Source: JACDAN01 sp035265935
GTDB lineage: Bacteria > Actinomycetota > Thermoleophilia > Gaiellales > Gaiellaceae
Assembly (NCBI GenBank): GCA_035265935.1
Contig: DATFOC010000067.1
Coordinates: 1-16,258 of the forward strand
DNA: 16,258 nucleotides
Direction of reading: 5' to 3'
Every line of letters begins with the position of its first letter. The first letter of the stretch is position 1. The notes beneath the pieces were generated by a model that was not told where the DNA came from, searched no databases, and saw only the letters and a list, made by a program, of their open reading frames with translations. The position numbers and the translations under genes were made by a program. This document shows positions 7,328 through 13,624 of the stretch, in pieces.

Positions 7328-8223
7328 GCGAGCGACGCCAGGTCGTCCTCATGCTGACGCCGTACCTCTTCGGGCTCGTCGCGCTCGTCGCGGCGCCGGC
7401 GCTCGTCACGTTCGGCCTCGCGTTCACGGAGTACGACCTGATTCGGCCGCCGGAGCTCAACGGCTTCGACAACTTCCGGGAGCTCCTGGACGACGAGATC
7501 TTCGGGATCGCGCTGAAGAACTCGCTCGTCTTTGCGGCGATCGCCGTGCCGCTCCGTCTCGTCGGCGCGCTCGGCCTGGCGCTGCTCCTGCACCGGAGGA
7601 TCACCGGCGTCGGCGCCTACCGCTCCTCCGCCGCGCTGCCGACCGTGATCCCGGACATCGCGTACGGACTCGTCTGGCTCTGGCTCTTCAACCCGCTCTA
7701 CGGGCCGATCAACGTGCTGCTCCGCTGGCAGGGGGACAGCCCGACGACGACGGCGTGGGGCGTCCAGCCGCCGCAGTGGCTCACGCATCCGAACGACGCG
7801 CGCGCGGCCATCATCATCATGAGTCTGTTCACGATCGGCGAGGGCTTCGTGATCCTGCTGGTGACCCGCCAGGGCCTGCCGTCCGAGCTGTACGAGCTCG
7901 CGGCCCTCGAGGATGCGACGGCGTGGGGCGTCTTCCGACGGATCACCCTGCCGCTGATGGCGCCGATCCTTCTCCTGCTGCTCGCACGCGACACGATCTA
8001 CAGCCTGCAGTGGACGTTCGTCCCGGCGCTCGTCGTGACGGAAGGAGGCCCCCCGGAGTTCTCGACGACGTACGTGCCGCTCTTCGTCTACCGGAACGCC
8101 TTCGAGTTCCTTCGCTACGGCTACGCGGCCGCGGCGACACTCCTGATGTTCGCGCTCACCGCGCTGATCGTCTGGCTCCAGTGGCGCATCGTGCGCCGCT
8201 GGCGCAAGGGCTTCGCGATCTAG
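7324..8223 (+). CDS. ABC sugar-type permease, MalF/UgpA family
   Basis: A 299-residue inner-membrane permease that pairs with the MalG-type protein. It starts VSERRQVVLMLTPYLFGLVA, with the first membrane helix at about 7-30. GLAFTEYDL and the F.NF segment follow (FDNFRELLDD), as is typical of MalF-like permeases. The docking EAA loop is at about 191-210 (ELAALEDATAWGVFRRITLP), with Asp in place of the usual Gly at 197 (ALEDA), as in several sugar permeases. Six membrane segments are plausible; the C-terminus is basic (RRWRKGFAI). GTG 7324 was preferred because it forms a GTGA overlap with the ATPase stop and has GGGAG five bases upstream; GTG 7318 would add two residues. Its stop overlaps that of the convergent pafBC gene in the sequence CTAG. 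Confidence 0.92.
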   Translation: MSERRQVVLMLTPYLFGLVALVAAPALVTFGLAFTEYDLIRPPELNGFDNFRELLDDEIFGIALKNSLVFAAIAVPLRLVGALGLALLLHRRITGVGAYRSSAALPTVIPDIAYGLVWLWLFNPLYGPINVLLRWQGDSPTTTAWGVQPPQWLTHPNDARAAIIIMSLFTIGEGFVILLVTRQGLPSELYELAALEDATAWGVFRRITLPLMAPILLLLLARDTIYSLQWTFVPALVVTEGGPPEFSTTYVPLFVYRNAFEFLRYGYAAAATLLMFALTALIVWLQWRIVRRWRKGFAI

Positions 8224-10229
8224 CGGACTGCTGCCGTCACGCGTGACACGCCCAGCTCCTTCGAGAGCTGCTTCGCCCGCGCCGCGACTCGCGTTCTCAG
8301 ATCCGGCTCGAGGACGACTGCCTCGCCGCGGAACGAGAGGATCTCGCCCACGAGCCACTCCTCGCCCGCCGTCGTTTCCCGGACCGCAGAGCCGTCGGAG
8401 AGTGGCGTCGCGCCCCGCTCGACCTCCCAGCGTGCCACCTCCGGCGAGTACCAGATCCGCACCGGCCGCGTCCCCTCGAACTCGTTCGGGTCGAAGCCCT
8501 CCCGCGGCTCGAACCGCTCGCGCTGCTTCTTGGCGCTGCGGATCCGGTCGAGGCGGAAGCTGCGCTCGCCGTCCTTGTCCCGGTCCCAGGTGTGGACGTA
8601 CCAGTACGGCAGCCGGCGCTCGAGGCGGTACGGCTCGACGGTGCGGGTCGTGGAGTCCCTGTCGCCCTCCTTGAGGTGCTCGATCTCGACGAGCTTCCGC
8701 TGGCTGATCGCGTCGCTGAACGTCGTCACGAGATCGACCTCGGCGCGGGGCACGTCTGGCGCCGGCGTCTGGGCCAGCTCGAACTCGCCGAATGTCTCCT
8801 CCAGCTTCTTGCGGACGCGGTCGAGTGGCGTGTGCGCGTCCGCCGCGATCATCGGCCCGACGAATTCCAGTGCCAAGCGGATCGCGCGGGCCTCGAGCGG
8901 CGTCAGCCTCGGTGGCGCGCGGAAGGTGTCGCCGAAGAGCTCCTTGTCGACATGCACGCGGTCACCGCGCAGCTCGGCGTAGACCGCGTAGCAGCCGCCG
9001 CCGAAGTTCACGAGGTTCAGGAGCGACAGATGCTCCTCGAGCGCCTCGGGCGGAATCCGGAAGCGCTCGCTCAGCTCAGCGGCGGGAATATCCGTGCTCG
9101 TGCTCTCTCCGCAGCGGTCGAGTAGGTAGGCAAGCAACGACTGGAGCAGTCCGAACCGCTCCGGCGCGACGGGGGAGCCGGGCCGCTCGAGCGGCTCCAG
9201 ATCCTTCTGCTTCGCCTCCTTCGCGAGCGACGGCGGCTCGGCCTCGTGGCGCCCTCGGGCGAGCTCGAGCGCCGCCTTCACCTCCCGGCGCAGCGCCGGC
9301 GGCGACACCGGAACCGCCCGGCCGTCCTGACGGAGGATCCAGCGGACAAGCGGCTCGAGGCTCGCGTACTGCGTGACGAAGACGCCGTCCTCGATTCGCC
9401 CGGCCCGGCCGTAGACGCGCTCGACCCACCACGCCGTGTCGCCGGCGACCTCGATGCGCGCCTCGCCGGCCGGGTCGCCGATCTGCCAGTGCGCCCGTCC
9501 ACGGTGGGCCTCGACGTCGAAGTCCTCCGGGAGCCGGAAGTCGCGTTCCCGCCTCGTCGCGAGCCGGATCTCGCCCCTGATCCGCGAGACGCGGAAGGTC
9601 CGATTCGCGTCGCGGTCGTGATCGCGGCCGATCACATACCAGCGGCCGCCGTCGAGGAGGAGGGCGTACGGGTCGATCGTCCGCTCGTGCTCCTCGTTCC
9701 GCGAGATGGCGTGGTAGTTGAACTTGACGGTGCGCTGCTTCGAGATCGCGCCCTCCAGCTTGGCGAGCCGGCCTGGCGTCTCGGGCGAATAGTCGACCTC
9801 GCGGATCTGCACACGATCCGCTGCCCCGCTCGGGGGCCGCTCGAGGCCGGGGCGCCCGAGCGCAAGGTTCTGCAATGCGAGCCTGAGAGGCTCCGCGTAA
9901 GCGAAGCGACCCTCCAGCAGGAAGAACGCCGTCTGGAGCGCCGCCAGCTCGTCGTCGGTCAGTTCGAGCTCGCCGAGGAAGTAGCGCTCGGAGCGGAGCG
10001 TGTACAGCTCCTCGCCGGTGAATTCGTCCCGCTGCGAGTCGAGCGGCACGCCGAGAGCGAGCAGCTCCGCGCGGTCCGAGTAGAACCGCCGCGCAAACGC
10101 CTCGTCGGACATCTCCGAGTAGCCCTCGACGTTTCCCTTCACGTCGCGTGCGGTGAGAGCGCGCCTTTCCGCCATCAGGAAGGCAACGAGCGAGAGCTGT
10201 CGGATCAGCTTGTCGGTGTCGTGCGACAC
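8220..10229 (-). CDS. pafBC: Fused PafB-PafC WYL-domain transcriptional regulator
   Basis: A 669-residue protein that joins the two halves of the actinobacterial PafB/PafC activator, which turns on LexA/RecA-independent DNA-repair genes in mycobacteria. Half one: winged helix (about 5-60, TDKLIRQLSLVAFLMAERRA and FYSDRAELLALGVPL), a bridging segment with ELTDDELAAL, and the first WYL domain (about 155-225, with NYHAISRNEEHERTIDPYAL and GRWYVIGRD). Half two: a second HTH-like region (about 358-440, LLQSLLAYLLDR and HLSLLNLVNFGGGCYAVYAE) and a second WYL domain (about 505-575, RTVEPYRLERRLPYWYVHTW). Natural fusions are known in several actinobacteria. GTG 10229 is chosen because the conserved part begins SHDTDKL; an ATG at 10298 would add 23 unconserved residues. 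No proteasome or Pup-ligase genes are adjacent. The ligand sensed by the WYL domains is not evident. Confidence 0.93.
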   Translation of the reverse strand: MSHDTDKLIRQLSLVAFLMAERRALTARDVKGNVEGYSEMSDEAFARRFYSDRAELLALGVPLDSQRDEFTGEELYTLRSERYFLGELELTDDELAALQTAFFLLEGRFAYAEPLRLALQNLALGRPGLERPPSGAADRVQIREVDYSPETPGRLAKLEGAISKQRTVKFNYHAISRNEEHERTIDPYALLLDGGRWYVIGRDHDRDANRTFRVSRIRGEIRLATRRERDFRLPEDFDVEAHRGRAHWQIGDPAGEARIEVAGDTAWWVERVYGRAGRIEDGVFVTQYASLEPLVRWILRQDGRAVPVSPPALRREVKAALELARGRHEAEPPSLAKEAKQKDLEPLERPGSPVAPERFGLLQSLLAYLLDRCGESTSTDIPAAELSERFRIPPEALEEHLSLLNLVNFGGGCYAVYAELRGDRVHVDKELFGDTFRAPPRLTPLEARAIRLALEFVGPMIAADAHTPLDRVRKKLEETFGEFELAQTPAPDVPRAEVDLVTTFSDAISQRKLVEIEHLKEGDRDSTTRTVEPYRLERRLPYWYVHTWDRDKDGERSFRLDRIRSAKKQRERFEPREGFDPNEFEGTRPVRIWYSPEVARWEVERGATPLSDGSAVRETTAGEEWLVGEILSFRGEAVVLEPDLRTRVAARAKQLSKELGVSRVTAAVR

Positions 10230-10238
10230 GGGCGGCCT

Positions 10239-10244
10239 ATTCTT
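10239..10244 (-). promoter_or_regulatory. Weak candidate -10 box for pafBC
   Basis: On the minus strand AAGAAT lies 9 bases before the GTG start, with no Shine-Dalgarno in AGGCCGCCC. It would give a near-leaderless message, but the first base is not T and no -35 is seen. Confidence 0.2.
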
Positions 10245-10295
10245 GCCGATCCAAGGGGTGCAGCCGAGTCGCCGCCTCCGCGTTGCCGCCTCAGG

Positions 10296-10334
10296 CAAGT
10301 TCTGGCCCGACTTTGTAACAGCGGCCCGAACTTG
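10296..10334. repeat. Paired direct and inverted repeats in the divergent control region
   Basis: CAAGTTC (10296-10302) and GAACTTG (10328-10334) are perfect inverted copies. Inside them GGCCCGACTT (10304-10313) and GGCCCGAACTT (10323-10333) are direct repeats 19 bases apart. They surround and overlap the predicted -35 element for the downstream gene, so a DNA-binding protein site is plausible. Confidence 0.4.
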
Positions 10335-10342
10335 GTTATGCT
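10313..10342 (+). promoter_or_regulatory. Predicted sigma70-type promoter for the Cys/His-motif protein
   Basis: TTGTAA (10313-10318), an 18-base spacer and TATGCT (10337-10342) form the best -35/-10 pair I can see in this window. Transcription would start near 10349 and leave a leader of roughly 78 bases before the ATG at 10427. That leader holds GTTAA-N7-TTAAC (10369-10385). A second, closer alternative is TTGCGG (10392-10397), 17 bases, TGATAC (10415-10420), which would start at the ATG itself. Confidence 0.45.
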
Positions 10343-10368
10343 CCCGTCGAGGTCACGGTCACCGAGCC

Positions 10369-10385
10369 GTTAAAGCGCGCTTAAC
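10369..10385. promoter_or_regulatory. Palindrome in the leader, possible operator or hairpin
   Basis: GTTAA (10369-10373) and TTAAC (10381-10385) flank AGCGCGC. The arms are AT-rich in a GC-rich genome and stand out from their surroundings. It is 27 bases downstream of the predicted -10 and 41 bases before the start codon, a position suited to a repressor site. Confidence 0.35.
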
Positions 10386-10426
10386 AGACATTTGCGGGTG
10401 CTTAATCGAGGAGCTGATACTTAGAG

Positions 10427-10870
10427 ATGGACGCTCAGAAGCTCGCAATTCAGAACCGTATGTATCAGTACTCACGGGCGATTTATCGCTCGATCAAAGA
10501 TCTCATCGACCCGCATGTCTCACGGGACACGCAGCTCGAGTACCGCCGTGCGGTGCTCGCCGCGTGCGAGGACACGATGGAGCGTCTGGCACGCGACCCG
10601 CTCTACTTCTCGAAGCCCGAGCGGTCGCTCTTCCAGGACATCCGCCGCTACTTCCCGATCAGGGCGCAGGCGCAGGTCGCCTGGGCGGTCGAGGAGGGTG
10701 TGAGTGCGGCGGTCGCCTTCATCACGGAGCAGATCGAGGCCGGCGCCTTCGACGGGGGCGTTCCGCGCTGCCGGGCGACGACCCGCAAGGGCAAGCCGTG
10801 CCAACGGACGCCGCTGCCCGAGCGGGAGTACTGCCCGAGCCATCAGCATCTCGCTGACGCTGCGGCCTAA
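10427..10870 (+). CDS. Small protein with C-terminal Cys/His (DUF5763-like) motif, function unknown
   Basis: A 147-residue protein I cannot assign a function. The first 105 residues are predicted mostly helical and charged (YSRAIYRSIKDLIDPHV and EYRRAVLAACEDTMERLARD), with no signal peptide or membrane segment. The C-terminus has C115-x9-C125-x10-C136-x2-H139 (CRATTRKGKPCQR then YCPSH). This resembles the short CxxxTxxGxxC...YCxxH zinc-binding-like motif of DUF5763 and related phage or mobile-element proteins. The ATG at 10427 follows GAGGAG at 10408-10413 with a long 13-base spacer. It is divergent from pafBC across a repeat-rich 197-base gap, so it could be part of a damage response, but nothing proves this. 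Its stop (TAA) overlaps that of the convergent SPOR-like gene by 4 bases. Confidence 0.8.
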   Translation: MDAQKLAIQNRMYQYSRAIYRSIKDLIDPHVSRDTQLEYRRAVLAACEDTMERLARDPLYFSKPERSLFQDIRRYFPIRAQAQVAWAVEEGVSAAVAFITEQIEAGAFDGGVPRCRATTRKGKPCQRTPLPEREYCPSHQHLADAAA

Positions 10871-11535
10871 GAAGTAATCCGTCGCGCGTAGGCGTTTTCG
10901 AAGCCGGCTTCGGCCGCGTCTGACACGGCGTCCTGCGCCGCGCTGATCGTGGCGTACACACCACTGAAGACGACGTAGTAACCGGGGTGCAGGCTGGCGT
11001 ACTCGGACGAGTCGATGACGCCGACCTCGTCGAGACCGGCGCGAACCGCTTCTCGCGCTCTACCGACGGCTTGCGGCCGGCCGGCCGACGTGGGGAGGGA
11101 GACGAGGACGAGCGTCCAGCCGTTCCGGCCCTGCGGCCATTCGATCAGCGCTCGCCTCGCGGAAGGACGCGGCGCGGTCGTCGTCTGTCGTGTCTGGGTC
11201 GGCACGGTCGCAGCCGGCCCCGTCGTCGGGACGCTCTCCGTGGTCGCCACCGTCGGAAGCGGCGCGGTGTCACCGACGACCGTCGTGCCCGCCGCGCTGC
11301 TCGCCTCTCTCGTCCACCAGATCGCCCCTGCGGAAGCGATCACTGCGACGACCAGTGCCAGGAGCGAGGGCCAGACCCAGTCGCCGGGATACCAGCGCAG
11401 GCGCCGCTGCCAGCCGCTCGCGAGCGCCGGGACGACTCCGCCCCCGCGCACCCGAAGCCCACACTCGAGGCAGTACTCCTGGAGCGGCTCGACCGTTGCG
11501 CCGCAGCGCGGGCAGGTCGTGTCGGTCGGGCTCAC
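10867..11535 (-). CDS. Membrane protein with N-terminal zinc ribbon and C-terminal SPOR-like domain
   Basis: A 222-residue single-pass protein. A zinc ribbon with C8, C11, C22 and C25 (CPRCGATVEPLQEYCLECG) faces the cytoplasm. A membrane helix follows at about 56-75 (PSLLALVVAVIASAGAIWW), then a Thr/Pro/Ala-rich linker (about 83-125), and an extracytoplasmic domain at about 138-220 with GWTLVLVSLPTS, GLDEVGVIDSSEYASLHPGY and YVVFSGVY, ending GFENAYARRI. The end domain resembles SPOR domains, which bind glycan strands lacking stem peptides at division sites, but the match is by pattern only. It begins in a 4-base overlap (ATGA) with the upstream double zinc-ribbon gene, so the two are probably cotranslated. 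A role in cell-envelope sensing or division is an inference. Confidence 0.82.
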   Translation of the reverse strand: MSPTDTTCPRCGATVEPLQEYCLECGLRVRGGGVVPALASGWQRRLRWYPGDWVWPSLLALVVAVIASAGAIWWTREASSAAGTTVVGDTAPLPTVATTESVPTTGPAATVPTQTRQTTTAPRPSARRALIEWPQGRNGWTLVLVSLPTSAGRPQAVGRAREAVRAGLDEVGVIDSSEYASLHPGYYVVFSGVYATISAAQDAVSDAAEAGFENAYARRITS

Positions 11536-12047
11536 GAGTCCCGTCCGCCGGCGGCTGCCACCGCGTCGGCGTCAACGGGCTCGCCGTCAGGCTCCGTGTC
11601 TTCGGGAAGCTCCGGCGTCAGCTCCACAGGCGTCCCGCAGCTGCTGCAAAACCGCACGTCGGCGGGCAGCGGCGCGCCGCAACGGGCGCACGCGACGACC
11701 GGTCGCGGCCCGGCCGGGCGGCCGCAGTTCTGGCAGAAGTGGGCGCCCCAAGGGATCGGCGCACCGCATTCGCAGCGGGGACCCCGGGCCGTCGCCGCGG
11801 AGAGGAGCGCGTCGATCTCGTCCATGCGTTCATCGAGCGAGGCAAGCGTCCGGCAGCGGTCGGTCACGAGTTCGACGCGAAACCTGTCGAGCCGGAACAT
11901 CTCGTAGACGATCCCGCCGAGGTCGCGCACGAGCTGCTCGCGCTCGCGCGCGAGGGCGCGGCGCTCGCGCTTGAGCGCGCCGGGCGTGGACACGCGGCGA
12001 GGCGCAACCTCCACGCGGGAACGGCCGAAGGGCCAAAGCCTTGCCAT
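11532..12047 (-). CDS. Double zinc-ribbon protein with N-terminal coiled coil
   Basis: A 171-residue soluble protein of unknown function. Residues about 23-85 are a charged, probably coiled-coil region (ALKRERRALAREREQLVRDL and SLDERMDEIDALL). Two zinc ribbons follow: C92, C94, C105, C108 (CECGAPIPWGAHFCQNCG), whose first knuckle is a tight CxC, and C120, C123, C134, C137 (CARCGAPLPADVRFCSSCG). The tail is acidic and disordered (PELPEDTEPDGEPVDAD). Start ATG 12047 has TAGATT 8 bases upstream and no Shine-Dalgarno. The stop overlaps the next gene's ATG, so it is the first gene of a two-gene operon whose products both carry zinc ribbons and may bind each other or a shared partner. Confidence 0.82.
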   Translation of the reverse strand: MARLWPFGRSRVEVAPRRVSTPGALKRERRALAREREQLVRDLGGIVYEMFRLDRFRVELVTDRCRTLASLDERMDEIDALLSAATARGPRCECGAPIPWGAHFCQNCGRPAGPRPVVACARCGAPLPADVRFCSSCGTPVELTPELPEDTEPDGEPVDADAVAAAGGRDS

Positions 12048-12055
12048 CGGCGTCG

Positions 12056-12061
12056 AATCTA
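12056..12061 (-). promoter_or_regulatory. Candidate -10 box for the zinc-ribbon operon, leaderless start
   Basis: TAGATT on the minus strand ends 8 bases before the ATG at 12047, fits TANNNT and has no Shine-Dalgarno downstream. It lies in the 52-base gap after the aldehyde dehydrogenase stop, so the zinc-ribbon operon has its own promoter. Confidence 0.42.
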
Positions 12062-12075
12062 GCGAACGCGGAAGA

Positions 12076-12093
12076 GGGCCTTGGCACGGGCCC
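12076..12093 (-). terminator. Weak hairpin after the aldehyde dehydrogenase gene
   Basis: GGGCC (12076-12080) pairs with GGCCC (12089-12093) across 8 bases, just downstream of the aldehyde dehydrogenase stop. It has a short stem and no T-run, so this is only a possible terminator. Confidence 0.18.
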
Positions 12094-12099
12094 CCCGAA

Positions 12100-13527
12100 T
12101 CAGAGGTCGATCACGACGACGCGCTCGTCAGTCAGCTCGCGGACGGCGTACGCCGGGCCTTCCTTCGTGTTGCCGGACTCCTTGACCCCGCCGTACGGCA
12201 TCTGGTCGGCGCGGAACGTCGGTGCCTCGTTGACGGTCACCCCGCCGAACTCGAGCTCCTGCGCCGCCCGCATTGCGGTGCGGATACTCCCGGTGAAGAT
12301 CCCGGCCTGCAGGCCGAACTCCGTGCCGTTGGCGAGGTCGATCGCCTCGTCGAGCGTGCCGTACCGGTTCACGGTGACCACCGGGCCGAAGACCTCGAGG
12401 CAGGAGACCTTGAGCTCCGTACCGGCGTTCGCGATCACGGTCGGCTGGATGAGGTCGCCGTCGAGCTCGCCGCCGGTGAGGATCTCGGCGCCGCCGGAGC
12501 GTGCCTCGTCGACCCACTCCAGGATCCGGTCGCGGGCGTCCTCGTCGATTACCGGCCCCAAGTCGGTCTGCTCATCTGCCGGGTCGCCGAGCGTCAGCGC
12601 CTCGACTTTCGGCAGGAGGGCGGAGACGAATCCGTCGTAGACGCCGTCCTGGACGTAGACCCGCTGGATCGAGATGCAGCTCTGACCGGCGAAGGAGAAG
12701 CCGTGCTGCGCTGTCGCCGCGACGGCAGCGTCCAGGTCGGCGTCGGCCTCGACGATCAACGGCGTCGAGTTGCCGAGCTCCAGGTTGACGCGCTTCCGCG
12801 GCGAGCGCTCCGCCAGCTTCCAGCCGACGCCGCTCGAGCCCGTGAAGGTGATCACCTTCACCCGATCGTCCTCGACCAGGACGTCGCCGATCTCCGACGA
12901 GGGGCCGACGACCACGTTCAGCCAGCCGGGTGGAAGTCCGGCCTCGTCCTCGAGCTCCGCCAGGAGCAGCGCCGAGAGCGGTGTCTGGGCCGCGGGCTTG
13001 AGCACGACCGCGCAGCCCGCCGCCAGCGACGGGGCGATCTTGTGGGCGACGAGATTGAGCGGGAAGTTGAACGGGCTGATCGCGCCGACCACGCCGAGGG
13101 GGCGGCGAAGGGTGAACGCGAGCTTGCCTTCGCCCGCCTGGGACGCGTCCATCGGGACCATCGCGCCGGCGAGCTTCCGTGCCTCGACCGCGGAGAACGT
13201 ATACGTCGACATCGCACGGCTTGCCTCGACGCGGGCGGCTTTCATCGGCTTGCCCGCCTCGTCCGAGATCAACCGAGCCACCTCGTCGTGTCGGCGGCCG
13301 AGCGCGCCAGCCACGCGCACGAGGATCCCGGCGCGCTTGTGCGCCGGGAGCGGCTCCTCCATCGCGGCGGCGGCCGCGTCGACCGCGCGGCGCGTTTCGT
13401 CGGCGCCCGCCTTCGCGACCCGGCCGACCACCTCGCCCGAGTAGGGCGAGCGCACCTCCTGCCACTCGCCGGTCTCGACCCACTCTCCCGCGATGAGGAG
13501 GGGCTTCCCGGTCACCGTTGTGGCCAT
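12100..13527 (-). CDS. NAD(P)-dependent aldehyde dehydrogenase
   Basis: A 475-residue, full-length member of the ALDH superfamily that oxidises an aldehyde to an acid, or to an acyl phosphate or thioester in some subgroups. The family residues are present: Asn154 in SPFNFPLN, Lys177 in VLKPA, the FTGSSGVG cofactor turn (228-235), general-base Glu250 in NLELGNSTP, nucleophile Cys284 in FAGQSCISIQR, Glu378 in EVFGP, and PYGGVKESG near the C-terminus. The GQSCIS-x-QR signature and the ELGNS form (instead of ELGGN) match the subgroup that includes y4uC-like and phosphonoacetaldehyde/lactaldehyde-type enzymes, so the substrate stays open. It is transcribed divergently from the hydrolase-cyclase gene. 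ATG 13527 has TAGACT six bases upstream and starts the conserved MATTVTGKPLLIAGEW region. Confidence 0.94.
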   Translation of the reverse strand: MATTVTGKPLLIAGEWVETGEWQEVRSPYSGEVVGRVAKAGADETRRAVDAAAAAMEEPLPAHKRAGILVRVAGALGRRHDEVARLISDEAGKPMKAARVEASRAMSTYTFSAVEARKLAGAMVPMDASQAGEGKLAFTLRRPLGVVGAISPFNFPLNLVAHKIAPSLAAGCAVVLKPAAQTPLSALLLAELEDEAGLPPGWLNVVVGPSSEIGDVLVEDDRVKVITFTGSSGVGWKLAERSPRKRVNLELGNSTPLIVEADADLDAAVAATAQHGFSFAGQSCISIQRVYVQDGVYDGFVSALLPKVEALTLGDPADEQTDLGPVIDEDARDRILEWVDEARSGGAEILTGGELDGDLIQPTVIANAGTELKVSCLEVFGPVVTVNRYGTLDEAIDLANGTEFGLQAGIFTGSIRTAMRAAQELEFGGVTVNEAPTFRADQMPYGGVKESGNTKEGPAYAVRELTDERVVVIDL

Positions 13528-13533
13528 GCAAGG

Positions 13534-13546
13534 AGTCTAGGAGACT
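13534..13546 (-). promoter_or_regulatory. -10 box for the aldehyde dehydrogenase inside a small dyad
   Basis: On the minus strand TAGACT (13534-13539) lies 6 bases before the ATG at 13527, suggesting a leaderless message. It is half of a 5-bp inverted repeat, AGTCT-AGG-AGACT (13534-13546), so a regulator binding the dyad would cover the -10 box. Confidence 0.4.
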
Positions 13547-13555
13547 GGACATTCC

Positions 13556-13624
13556 GTGCAGATCCCGGACGTCCACTACGCGCGTGGCGGTGACTGGAGG
13601 CTCTATGCCGTTCGTTCCGCCTGA
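13556..13624 (+). pseudogene. Collapsed relic of a hydrolase-cyclase paralogue (or upstream leader ORF)
   Basis: A 22-codon frame, GTG to TGA, reads VQIPDVHYARGGD followed by WRLYAVRSA. Its first half looks like the start of the intact neighbour (PDTRYAKSADVNIAYQV), and its last half is nearly identical to that neighbour's C-terminus (GEWRLYAVRQ, stop). The simplest reading is a tandem paralogue that lost almost everything between its first dozen and last ten codons. It overlaps the intact gene's start by 20 bases and contains its GGAGG ribosome-binding site. A short functional leader peptide or a chance match are alternatives. Confidence 0.4.

Noticed and set aside
10209..10219. TTGTCGGTG, an exact match to the TTGTCRGTG element of PafBC-dependent promoters
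   Set aside because: It lies inside the pafBC coding start on the opposite strand, and no TANNNT box follows at the required 8-base spacing; TATTCT is 19 bases away.
10327..10340. Possible LexA-type SOS box, CGAAC then GTTATG
   Set aside because: The half-sites are separated by 3 instead of 4 bases and the right half is imperfect.
11971..13593. 540-codon open frame on the plus strand opposite the aldehyde dehydrogenase gene
   Set aside because: It is antisense to a complete enzyme with all catalytic residues, and its product is a low-complexity Arg/Asp/Glu-rich sequence, the usual shadow frame in GC-rich DNA.
13518..13604. 29-residue N-terminal extension of the hydrolase-cyclase from an upstream ATG
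   Set aside because: The extension has no family similarity and irregular codon use, while ATG 13605 has a strong GGAGG and starts the conserved domain.
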